A stretch of DNA of 5,253 nucleotides, from NCBI GenBank assembly GCA_031261265.1, contig JAISKI010000039.1:1-5253 (forward strand), written 5' to 3'. Of this stretch, positions 1 through 5,253 are shown piece after piece (position 1 is the first letter of the stretch; each line of letters starts with the position of its first letter). The notes under the pieces were generated by a model. The model was not told the origin of the DNA. It was given only the letters and a program-made list of their open reading frames with translations, and did not search any database. Source of the DNA: Candidatus Peribacteria bacterium (GTDB taxonomy: Bacteria; Patescibacteria; JAEDAM01; Absconditabacterales; Absconditicoccaceae). Both the position numbers and the translations under genes were made by a program.

Positions 1-1
1 T

Positions 2-94
2 ACATTTTCTCATGTGAAACAGAAAGCTAATTTACATAGATGATTAAAAAAGAAGAGAAAACTTAAAGTTCTTGACCAATTTTTATGAAAATAA
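2..94 (+). CDS. Possible 3' tail of a gene entering from the left (unknown product)
   Basis: This frame is open from the window edge to a TAA at 92-94 if the TGA codons at 41-43 and 86-88 are read as Gly. It gives about 30 residues, very basic, with the run HRGLKKKRKLK in the middle. No start codon is needed because the gene would begin outside the window. The basic helical tail loosely resembles the C-terminal ends of some DDE transposases, but that is only an impression. A 30-codon open frame can arise by chance in AT-rich DNA with only two stop codons, so this is a weak call. The family is not recognised. Confidence 0.25.
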
Positions 95-150
95 CCACAC
101 AAAAGTAACATTATGCCAAATTTGATAGTCGTTCTACTGGTTTACCAGAA

Positions 151-333
151 TTAATTCAAGAGATTTTTGAAGCATCGTCCCATACTCTTCTCTTGCATCT
201 CCATACAACTTAAGAAAGACTTACGCATAAGCAAGAGAGTAGCCATACTAACCGCATAGTCAATTTCAAGGGACCAACAATCTCTTTCGATCATTGCAAG
301 TCTTTCTTCTTCTTCTTCTTTAATTTTTTTCAT
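151..333 (-). CDS. Small hypothetical protein, doubtful, possibly frameshifted
   Basis: An ATG at 333-331 opens a 60-codon frame ending in TAA at 153-151. The product starts with a lysine/glutamate-rich stretch (MKKIKEEEEERLAMIERD) and then looks helical, with no signal peptide, membrane segment or known motif. The second half (CMEMQEKSMGRC) is rich in Met and Cys and looks less like real protein. Another minus frame over the same bases, ending in TAG at 136-134, reads KLYGDAREEYGTMLQKSLEL, which looks more natural. One single-base frameshift near 218-226 would join the good first half to that second half and give a protein of about 65 residues. No Shine-Dalgarno sequence precedes the ATG. 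The family is not recognised, and the gene may be spurious, decayed or affected by a sequencing error. Confidence 0.3.
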   Translation of the reverse strand: MKKIKEEEEERLAMIERDCWSLEIDYAVSMATLLLMRKSFLSCMEMQEKSMGRCFKNLLN

Positions 334-509
334 ATATATATTATGTATATTTATTTTGTATGTATATGATAACTATTTTATACTAAAAGTCAATAGATTT
401 TTTCAGCATATGTATGCACGGTTTCTAAATTCCCTTGAAACTTCTCTTTTTTTTCATACTCTCTATGGGTAATAGAACAGATTTTTTTATCTTTTCACCC
501 TATACAAAA
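334..509. other. AT-rich intergenic spacer between divergent genes
   Basis: This stretch separates the doubtful small minus-strand gene from the plus-strand envelope operon. It is rich in TATA-like runs, and the best plus-strand promoter match is listed separately. The frame of the downstream membrane protein stays open back to a TTG at 435 and includes an ATG at 465, so the 3' part could be coding if an upstream start is used. No tRNA, repeat array or clear riboswitch is seen. Confidence 0.5.
356..384 (+). promoter_or_regulatory. Candidate sigma70-type promoter for the envelope operon
   Basis: TTGTAT (356-361) and TATACT (379-384) are separated by 17 bp. The -10 box matches the TATAAT consensus at 5 of 6 positions and the -35 box at 3 of 6. 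Transcription would start near 391, leaving a leader of about 120 nt before the ATG at 510. The surrounding DNA is full of TATA-like strings, so a chance match is quite possible. Confidence 0.35.
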
Positions 510-1031
510 ATGAAAACCTTCCTCCGAACCACTCTCTTCCGATTCGTAGCGATTATCGCATTCCTCATCGTGTCTGGATTTGGATACCATGACCGAAGAT
601 TGACCCCTGTCTTTAATCAGTCTTATTTGATCCAATGGATACCAGAAAATGTAGCTACTCAAATCGCTGATAAAGCAGTTTCAGACTATCAGCATGCTGA
701 AACTCAAACTCTCCCTACAGAAACTCCTTCTGACCCTGCAACCCTTATTGAAACGGACGGAGAAACTAATGCAACGACCTTGCCTGCTTCTCGACCATCA
801 GAAATAGAGACCACAAACCTCTCTGAAATTAAAATAGATATTGCTGGACTCAGCCAACAAGTGACAGATCAAATGAATCAGCTCTATGCACTGCTGGCAC
901 AACAAATAGCGGTATCTTGCCAAAATAACGAAAGCGGAGTAGCTCCTGTTCCTACCGATAGTAATGCTCAAAGAAAAGCTGAACTCCAAGCACAGATTGA
1001 CCAACTCCAGTCTGAAATGAGTGGTTTATAG
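510..1031 (+). CDS. Hypothetical single-pass membrane protein with a coiled-coil tail
   Basis: The product is 173 residues and its family is not recognised. A short basic N-terminus is followed by a hydrophobic segment at about residues 9-25 (LFRFVAIIAFLIVSGFG), which looks like an uncleaved signal anchor. A Thr/Pro/Glu-rich low-complexity linker covers about 61-105. Helical, Gln-rich segments follow at about 106-135 and 153-170, the last with heptad-like spacing (AELQAQIDQLQSEM). The likely form is an inner-membrane anchor holding an extracytoplasmic coiled coil. The start at 510 was chosen because the anchor then sits at the N-terminus; in-frame starts at 465 (ATG) and 435 (TTG) would add 15 or 25 residues. 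Its TAG stop lies 15 nt before the ligase gene, so the two are probably cotranscribed and an envelope role is inferred. It contains no in-frame TGA. Confidence 0.75.
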   Translation: MKTFLRTTLFRFVAIIAFLIVSGFGYHDRRLTPVFNQSYLIQWIPENVATQIADKAVSDYQHAETQTLPTETPSDPATLIETDGETNATTLPASRPSEIETTNLSEIKIDIAGLSQQVTDQMNQLYALLAQQIAVSCQNNESGVAPVPTDSNAQRKAELQAQIDQLQSEMSGL

Positions 1032-1046
1032 TATATCAGTAAACGT

Positions 1047-1997
1047 ATGGAAAGTACCAAAAAGCTGAAAATTGGTGTGATCAGATGAGGGATCGGTACA
1101 GAAAGAGAGGTATCCCTTGCTTCTGGTCAAGAAATTATTTCACAACTCAATCCTGAGAAATATGAAGTCATTGACCTTGTTTTTGATGCTCCCAAAGAAT
1201 TAATTATCAAACTCCAGACAGCAGAAATAGAATTCGCGTATTTGGCATTACATGGGAAATTCGGCGAAGATGGAAATATCCAAGCGATTCTAGAAGGTTT
1301 GGAGATTCCCTATCTTGGATCGGGCGTATTGAGTAGTGCTTTGGGGATGGATAAGGATATTTCCAAAAGAGTACTTAAATCCTATGATATCAGGACTCCT
1401 CAAGGGAAAAGTATTAGAAAGGGAGAAATCTGTCATCGAGCAGAAGTAGAAAAATTCTGACTTCCTTTGGTGATAAAACCCAATACGGGAGGATCTAGTG
1501 TTGGAGTACATTTCGTCACTACTCCTGAGGAGCTTTCTGAGGTGCTTGAGGAAATTTTCCAGATAGATGAGGAAGCTCTCATAGAAGAGACGATTTCGGG
1601 GACAGAAATATCCGTTCCTATTATTGATGGAATCGTTTATCCTGCGATAAAAATTGAACCGCTTTTGGGAGAATTTTTTGATTATCAGAGTAAATATGCC
1701 CAAGGAGGATCCAAAGAGACCATCTATGAATACCCCAATGAAAAATTGAAAGCTGAGATAGAAGAATTTACGAAAATGACCTACTATGCCCTTAAATGTA
1801 GGGGGCCAGCTAGGGTAGATATGATGATCAGAGATCATCAAGCATATGTATTAGAAATTAACACCCTTCCAGGTATGACTGCTACCAGCCTCCTCCCCAA
1901 ATCTCTTCTTTCTCAGGGGAAAAATTATGCAGAGGTGGTGGAACTTTTGATCAATAGTTCTATCAAGAGACTAGAAATTTTAGTAGAAGCCTCTTAA
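1047..1997 (+). CDS. ddl: D-alanine--D-alanine ligase, with UGA read as Gly
   Basis: This cytoplasmic ATP-grasp enzyme joins two D-alanines to make the dipeptide that ends the peptidoglycan stem peptide. The 316-residue product has the usual family length and motifs. These are the N-terminal Gly-rich loop with EREVSL at 19-24, HGKFGEDG (69-76), the ATP-grasp loop [11 protein letters not shown] (144-154), FDYQSKY (211-217), ARVD with its conserved Arg256, and EINTLPGMT (270-278) with metal-binding Glu270 and Asn272. Codons 14 (1086-1088) and 138 (1458-1460) are TGA. Codon 14 is the first Gly of the family's GG pair before EREVSL, and codon 138 sits in the FGLPLVIKP segment, so both read naturally as Gly. 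The TAG of the preceding gene lies in the same frame and rules out an earlier start. No clear Shine-Dalgarno sequence is present. The glycosyltransferase follows after 42 nt. Confidence 0.95.
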
Positions 1998-2039
1998 TAA
2001 AGTACTTGAAATCCCTCAAAGAATCCCTATCGTGAAAGT

Positions 2040-3194
2040 ATGAACATTGCACTTATTCACGATTGGCTCTATCCTGGTGGAGCCTTAGAAGTATTTAAAG
2101 ATCTTATTCAACAAGAACTCAAATCTCACCCCGATGCTGAGATGAAGGTTTTTACTATGATAGCAGATGACTCCTTATTGCTTCCCCTTTCTCTCCAAAT
2201 CCCCTGAACAGAGAAAAAAAAGCAGATCGAAGTGGTCGAATCCCTCCCGAAGCGGATAACTACTATTTTCACGACGTGTTCTCGCAAAAAGATTCCGATG
2301 CTTTCTTCTTTGTTTGATTATCGTAATTTGATTGTCTTTTATCCCCAAATTATGAAGCTCCTTTCTCGTAAGGTTCGCAAGTTTAAACCGAGTAGGGTAG
2401 TGATTTCTTCATTTGCAATAGGGAAAAACATAACATTATGACAGGATGATACGGTTCACAAGTTGGCGAAGCCGTATATAAAACTCTACCTCCATTCCCC
2501 AATGCAATACATTCGGTCGCATCGTGACGAGTATCTTGCAAAATTCACAGGACGAAAGAAAAAGCTGTTCAAATTTCTCGTTCCCCGTTTGCAAAAGCGA
2601 GATAAACAGTTTACTCAGTTTGATGAGGTATATTTCAATAGTCGCTATACTCAGCAGTTAGCAAAGGAAATTTACGGAATAGAGGGGAAAGTTTCTTATC
2701 CCAAAATTAACGATACCTTTTACTATGCGGGTGTGAACTTGCAACCTCAGGAATATTTTGTTTGTGTCGGTCGCCTCGTGACTTTTGTGCGTGAGTGTGA
2801 TGTGATTATCAAGGCATTCAATGATCTCAAACTCCCGCTTCTGATGATAGGGTCTGGTCCTGATGAACTTTACTTAAAATCTCTGGCGGGCGATACTATC
2901 GTTTTTCTTGGCTGGCTCTCTCCAGAGGAGACTCAAAAAGTCGTTCGCAACGCTAAAGCTCTCATCAACCTGACCAAAGAGAGTTTCGGAATGGGGACGG
3001 CGGAAGCGTTATTGATGGGAGTCCCTGTGATTTGATACGCTGATGGAGCGACTCCAGAACTCGTTGATGAGCAAAGTGGAATGTTGATAGAGAAAAAAAA
3101 TATCAAAAATCTGATTACAACGGTTGCCGAATTTCAAAAGAAAAAATGGAACAGAAAACAGATTTCTGAAGCCATCAGAGAGAAATTAGGATAA
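2040..3194 (+). CDS. Glycosyltransferase family 4 (GT-B fold), with UGA read as Gly
   Basis: The product is 384 residues when TGA at codons 56 (2205-2207), 134 (2439-2441) and 332 (3033-3035) is read as Gly. The N-terminal half begins IALIHDWLYPGGALEVF, the usual GT-B opening with a Gly-Gly loop, and holds the acceptor-side segment LHSPMQYIRSH. The C-terminal half binds the nucleotide sugar: VGRLV (243-247), a strand leading to IGSGP, FLGWLS, and the EX7E motif with Glu314 and Glu322, followed by GVPVIGYADGATPELV. Codon 332 is the Gly in that last stretch. The Lys usually found shortly after GRL (PYKR type) appears replaced, as the sequence reads TFVREC. Likely targets are cell-surface polysaccharides or glycolipids; donor and acceptor cannot be told from sequence. 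It lies 42 nt behind ddl, probably in one operon, and has no obvious Shine-Dalgarno sequence. Confidence 0.9.
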
Positions 3195-3214
3195 GATAAA
3201 TCTTTCAAAGTTTC

Positions 3215-3240
3215 AAAAAATGATCAGGAAATCCTGACCA
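3215..3240 (-). terminator. Intrinsic terminator of the thioesterase-like gene
   Basis: On the minus strand, GGTCAGGA and TCCTGATC form an 8-9 bp stem (one G-U wobble) over a very short loop, followed directly by ATTTTTTG. The U-tract is on the minus side only, so this should stop minus-strand transcription. It lies about 22 nt past the UGA at the end of the thioesterase-like frame and before the convergent glycosyltransferase gene. Confidence 0.65.
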
Positions 3241-3261
3241 TTCATCTTCATGTGTTGGCAC

Positions 3262-4071
3262 TCACAATTCCAAAGGAAATGTCGTTTTCTTTGGGCGTTT
3301 AGTCGAACTGTCTGCCATAATGACTTCTGTCTCGCTCTCCACACAGAGTTCTCCTTTTGTGTTTATGATCTTTTGAAAGAAGGTAATGCGTAGAGTAGTT
3401 TTTCCCAAAAGCTTTGCAGGAATTTTCGTAGAAACCACGAAAAACTCGTTAGGCTTGAGAGGAAGGAAATACTTTACTTTGATCTTGGTGACAATCATTG
3501 CAGTATGAAACGCATTTACCATACTATAATAATCTTCATCTCCCGTCAAAAGGAGGGACAGAATTCTGCCTCTAATTTCCTCCAGCTCTCCCTTGATACA
3601 TTTACAAGAAAGCACACCTCCGATACAATTGGCTTGAGAAGTAATTTTTCTGGTCGCCTTACGGACATCATGCAAAGGGATCGTACTCGGAATAAACTGA
3701 GTACGTTTCAGTGCGGGATCGATTTCCAAGAAAATCGTACTTGCTAATACGAACTTTTTATTTCTCTTGACCGATAGCTCACAATTGACTTCCAAAGTTG
3801 CCTCAGACGAACTCAGAGTAAGGAGATATTTCACTTCTTCTCCAGCTTTTATCTCTTTTTTAAAAGAGATTTCTTCGTGATGTCCAAACTTTGCCAGAAT
3901 AAATTCATTCTGCTGTAAAAACTCACGGATGGCTTTATATGCCTTTCTTCTACTCTCTATAATCGAAAGCAAAAAAGAGATATATTCTGCATTGTAAATA
4001 TGCTCCAATGCATCCATCAAATTGTAAGAGGGCTTTGCGGTGCCTTTCAACACTAATTTTTTTTGTTTCAT
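3262..4071 (-). CDS. Double-hotdog thioesterase-like protein (acyl-ACP/acyl-CoA type)
   Basis: The product is about 269 residues. Residues 14-33 (PSYNLMDALEHIYNAEYISF) line up with the 4HBT/hotdog signature DxxGHVNNxxY, keeping Asp20, His24 and Asn27. The domain continues to about 120 (IKAGEEVKYLLTLSSSEATL). A second hotdog-like domain at about 165-258 holds KVKYFLPLKPNEFFV and ends RPKKTTFPLEL, a typical thioesterase finish. Two tandem hotdogs of this length resemble the FatA/FatB and bacterial acyl-ACP thioesterases, so release of fatty acids from an acyl carrier is a plausible role. Exact substrate is unknown. The start at 4071 is preferred because codons upstream to 4149 encode low-complexity Asn/Lys and look like a leader. 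Oddly, the frame ends in TGA (3264-3262), which is not a stop in this code; the next in-frame stop is TAA at 3117-3115. None of its 10 glycines uses TGA. Confidence 0.75.
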   Translation of the reverse strand: MKQKKLVLKGTAKPSYNLMDALEHIYNAEYISFLLSIIESRRKAYKAIREFLQQNEFILAKFGHHEEISFKKEIKAGEEVKYLLTLSSSEATLEVNCELSVKRNKKFVLASTIFLEIDPALKRTQFIPSTIPLHDVRKATRKITSQANCIGGVLSCKCIKGELEEIRGRILSLLLTGDEDYYSMVNAFHTAMIVTKIKVKYFLPLKPNEFFVVSTKIPAKLLGKTTLRITFFQKIINTKGELCVESETEVIMADSSTKRPKKTTFPLEL

Positions 4072-4169
4072 ATTTTTTTGTTTATTTTTGTTATTTTTTT
4101 GAATAGTATTTTGAGCAGACAGTATATGAATAAGTGGCATTAAAAGCAAGAGAAATTTGAAGAAGGAAA

Positions 4170-4198
4170 ATTATAATACAAAATGCACCACCAATCAA
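4170..4198 (-). promoter_or_regulatory. Sigma70-type promoter for the thioesterase-like gene
   Basis: Read on the minus strand, TTGATT (4198-4193) and a perfect TATAAT (4175-4170) are separated by exactly 17 bp. Transcription would start near 4163, leaving a leader of about 90 nt before the ATG at 4071. The first two bases of the -35 box (4197-4198) fall inside the left inverted repeat of the IS element, so the promoter spans the insertion boundary. Confidence 0.5.
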
Positions 4199-4244
4199 TA
4201 AGATATGAATTGCAGTTTATATCCTAACATTCATTGGTGATGCA
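4184..4244 (+). promoter_or_regulatory. Inverted repeat enclosing the IS left end and the transposase start codon
   Basis: TGCACCACCAATCA (4184-4197) can pair with TCATTGGTGATGCA (4231-4244) at 12 of 14 positions, with a 33-nt loop. The right arm contains the transposase ATG (4240-4242). An RNA started outside the element would carry both arms and could fold the start codon into a stem. One started inside the loop would leave it free. Such hiding of transposase starts in read-through RNA is known for other IS families; here it is only inferred. Confidence 0.4.
4197..4211 (+). repeat. Left terminal inverted repeat of the IS30 element
   Basis: These 15 bases match the reverse complement of 5237-5251 except at positions 10 and 14. 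Similarity fades inward unless a short gap is allowed, and the two bases outward differ, which sets the proposed outer end. Confidence 0.6.
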
Positions 4245-5238
4245 AACTAATACTACGAAAAAGGGACAGCTTTCTCAAGGGGAAAGAAAAGTAATTGAGG
4301 TTTTATGGAAGAACGGTAGAGGGAAGTCTTGTCATTTTATCGCTTGAGAACTGAATAGAGACCCTACTGTTATTTCTAGAGAGATTACAAGAAATGGTAC
4401 AGATGTATGATATTGGGTAATGCATTATTCAGCGGAAGAAGCAGAGAAGAAGAGGTTAGCTCGCAGACAAAAAGCTAATAGAGGACATGTAAAACTTCTA
4501 CAGGACTCAGCAATGCTTTATCGTTTTGAGAGTATCTTCAAAGAACAGCACGATTCACAAGGAGTAGACGAAATTGTAGGAGCAATCCGTAATAGCTGAG
4601 AAGAGATGGTATGTACAAGCACTGTGTACAACTTCATTCATCATTACAAAAGGGATTGGGAGTATCGGCTTAGACATGGGAAACATTGATATAGAAAGAG
4701 AAGTGGAAAGAAAAAAACGGCACTTGTAGGTGTTCCCTTAATAGAAGAAAGAGAAGAAAATATCAATAATCGTGGTTTTTTTGGGAATTGGGAAGTTGAT
4801 ATGGTGGTCTGACCTAAAGGAGAAAAGGGAGGATTGTTAACGATTGTGGAAAGATTAACGAGGTTTGTAATAATTGTAAAACTAGAAAGAGCGACAAAAG
4901 AAACAGTAAAACAGGCAATTATCAAAGCACTATCTCACTATGTTGTACATAGTATAACAAGTGATAATGGAAGTGAGTTTGCAGGAATGAGCGAAATTGC
5001 AAAAGAATTGAGCTGTTTAGTTTATCGTTGCCATCCCTATTCCTCACGAGAAAAATGAAGCAATGAAAACAATAATGGTATTATCAGATGGTTCTGTCCC
5101 AAAGGGTTATCAATCCAACAATATAATGAAGAATATATCAAAGAAGTTGAAAGAAAAATAAATAATAAACCAAGAAAAATACTCAAATATAGAACCGCTT
5201 TAATCTTGTTTACTTATTACTTAAATCAAGTTATCTAG
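4240..5238 (+). CDS. IS30-family DDE transposase, with six UGA codons read as Gly
   Basis: The product is 332 residues and catalyses movement of its own element. The N-terminus has the IS30 helix-turn-helix (LSQGERKVIEVLW, then NRDPTVISREITRN, to about residue 52), which binds the inverted repeats. The catalytic core has Asp187 in NWEVDMVVG, Asp242 in TSDNGSEF and Glu276 in KGSNENNNGIIRW. The spacing of 54 and then 33 residues fits the DD33E pattern of this family. The tail NNKPRKILKYRTAL matches the usual IS30 ending. TGA occurs at codons 36, 57, 120, 150, 191 and 273, that is 6 of 26 glycines. Codons 191 (WEVDMVVG) and 273 (KGSNEN) are conserved family glycines. The stop is TAG. All catalytic residues remain, so the enzyme looks intact in its host's code. 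Confidence 0.93.
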
Positions 5239-5251
5239 TTCTTATCTTATT
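5237..5251 (-). repeat. Right terminal inverted repeat of the IS30 element
   Basis: The reverse complement, AATAAGATAAGAACT, pairs with the left end at 13 of 15 positions. It overlaps the last two bases of the transposase TAG stop. Only two bases follow before the window ends, so the outer boundary is provisional. Confidence 0.6.
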
Positions 5252-5253
5252 TT

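Larger units (their letters stand above)
4197..5251 (+). mobile_element. IS30-family insertion sequence, apparently complete, about 1055 bp
   Basis: The element holds a single IS30-type transposase gene between imperfect inverted ends. AATAAGATATGAATT at 4197-4211 matches the reverse complement of 5237-5251 at 13 of 15 positions. The right repeat overlaps the transposase stop codon, a compact layout. The size fits IS30 elements (about 1.0-1.2 kb with one ORF). The exact outer ends and a target duplication cannot be fixed: only 2 nt remain to the right (TT), against TC on the left. The transposase gene uses TGA for Gly, so the element is adapted to this code. The window ending right beside it would fit an assembly break at a repeated element. 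Confidence 0.75.

Noticed and set aside
113..211. Plus-strand short frames between 113 and 211
   Set aside because: They are under 35 codons, lack a good start, and overlap the minus-strand small gene candidate; nothing separates them from chance.
798..1004. Minus-strand open frame opposite the membrane protein
   Set aside because: Short, motif-free and opposite a better-supported gene.
1290..1841. Minus-strand open frame of 183 codons opposite ddl
   Set aside because: It is the antisense shadow of a strongly conserved gene and its product has no recognisable motif.
1047..3194. Reading ddl and the glycosyltransferase as pseudogenes cut by TGA stops
   Set aside because: Similarity runs through each TGA in the same frame, all motifs are intact, and the same pattern appears in a third unrelated gene; a UGA=Gly code explains it better than decay.
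3505..3747. Plus-strand open frame opposite the thioesterase-like gene
   Set aside because: Antisense shadow; the minus strand carries the hotdog motifs across the same bases.
4157..4177. Plus-strand promoter using TATAAT at 4172-4177 to drive the transposase
   Set aside because: The only -35-like string (TTGAAG, 4157-4162) is just 9 bp away, too close; the overlapping minus-strand promoter has the correct 17-bp spacing.
4644..4925. Minus-strand open frame inside the transposase gene
   Set aside because: Antisense of the catalytic core region; low-complexity Ser/Phe/Leu product with no motif.
1047..5238. UGA read as tryptophan (code 4) or selenocysteine
   Set aside because: The TGA positions line up with family glycines, conserved Trp uses TGG, and eleven sites in ordinary enzymes do not fit selenocysteine.
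1..5253. tRNA, rRNA, CRISPR array or riboswitch
   Set aside because: No cloverleaf, rRNA-like stretch, regularly spaced repeat or known leader fold was recognised on either strand.

Overview
This window most likely comes from a Candidate Phyla Radiation bacterium that reads UGA as glycine (genetic code 25, used by Gracilibacteria/BD1-5 and Absconditabacteria/SR1). Three genes that look broken under the standard code become full-length family members when in-frame TGA is read as Gly. They carry eleven such codons: 2 in a D-Ala-D-Ala ligase, 3 in a glycosyltransferase and 6 in an IS30-type transposase. Several fall on glycines conserved in these families. The DNA is AT-rich and genes are tightly packed, which fits such an organism. 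SR1 and Gracilibacteria cannot be separated from this window.

Layout. Positions 1-94 may hold the tail of a gene entering from the left. Positions 134-333 hold a doubtful small minus-strand gene that may carry a frameshift. An AT-rich spacer with a candidate promoter follows. Next comes a three-gene plus-strand run with 15- and 42-nt gaps: an unknown single-pass membrane protein with a coiled-coil tail (510-1031), D-alanine--D-alanine ligase (1047-1997) and a GT4-type glycosyltransferase (2040-3194). The run suggests a cell-envelope operon. Convergent to it is a minus-strand double-hotdog thioesterase-like gene (3262-4071). It has a good sigma70-type promoter upstream and a hairpin/U-tract terminator downstream. 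The right end (about 4197-5251) is an apparently complete IS30-family element with imperfect terminal inverted repeats; the window ends 2 nt beyond it.

Points of interest. (1) The UGA=Gly recoding extends into the mobile element, so that element is tied to this code. (2) The thioesterase gene has no TAA or TAG in frame before its apparent terminator; it meets only a UGA, which in this code should not stop translation. (3) An imperfect inverted repeat encloses the IS left end and the transposase start codon, and could hide that start in read-through mRNA. (4) The thioesterase promoter's -35 box spans the IS boundary. No new multi-gene defence or biosynthetic system is visible.
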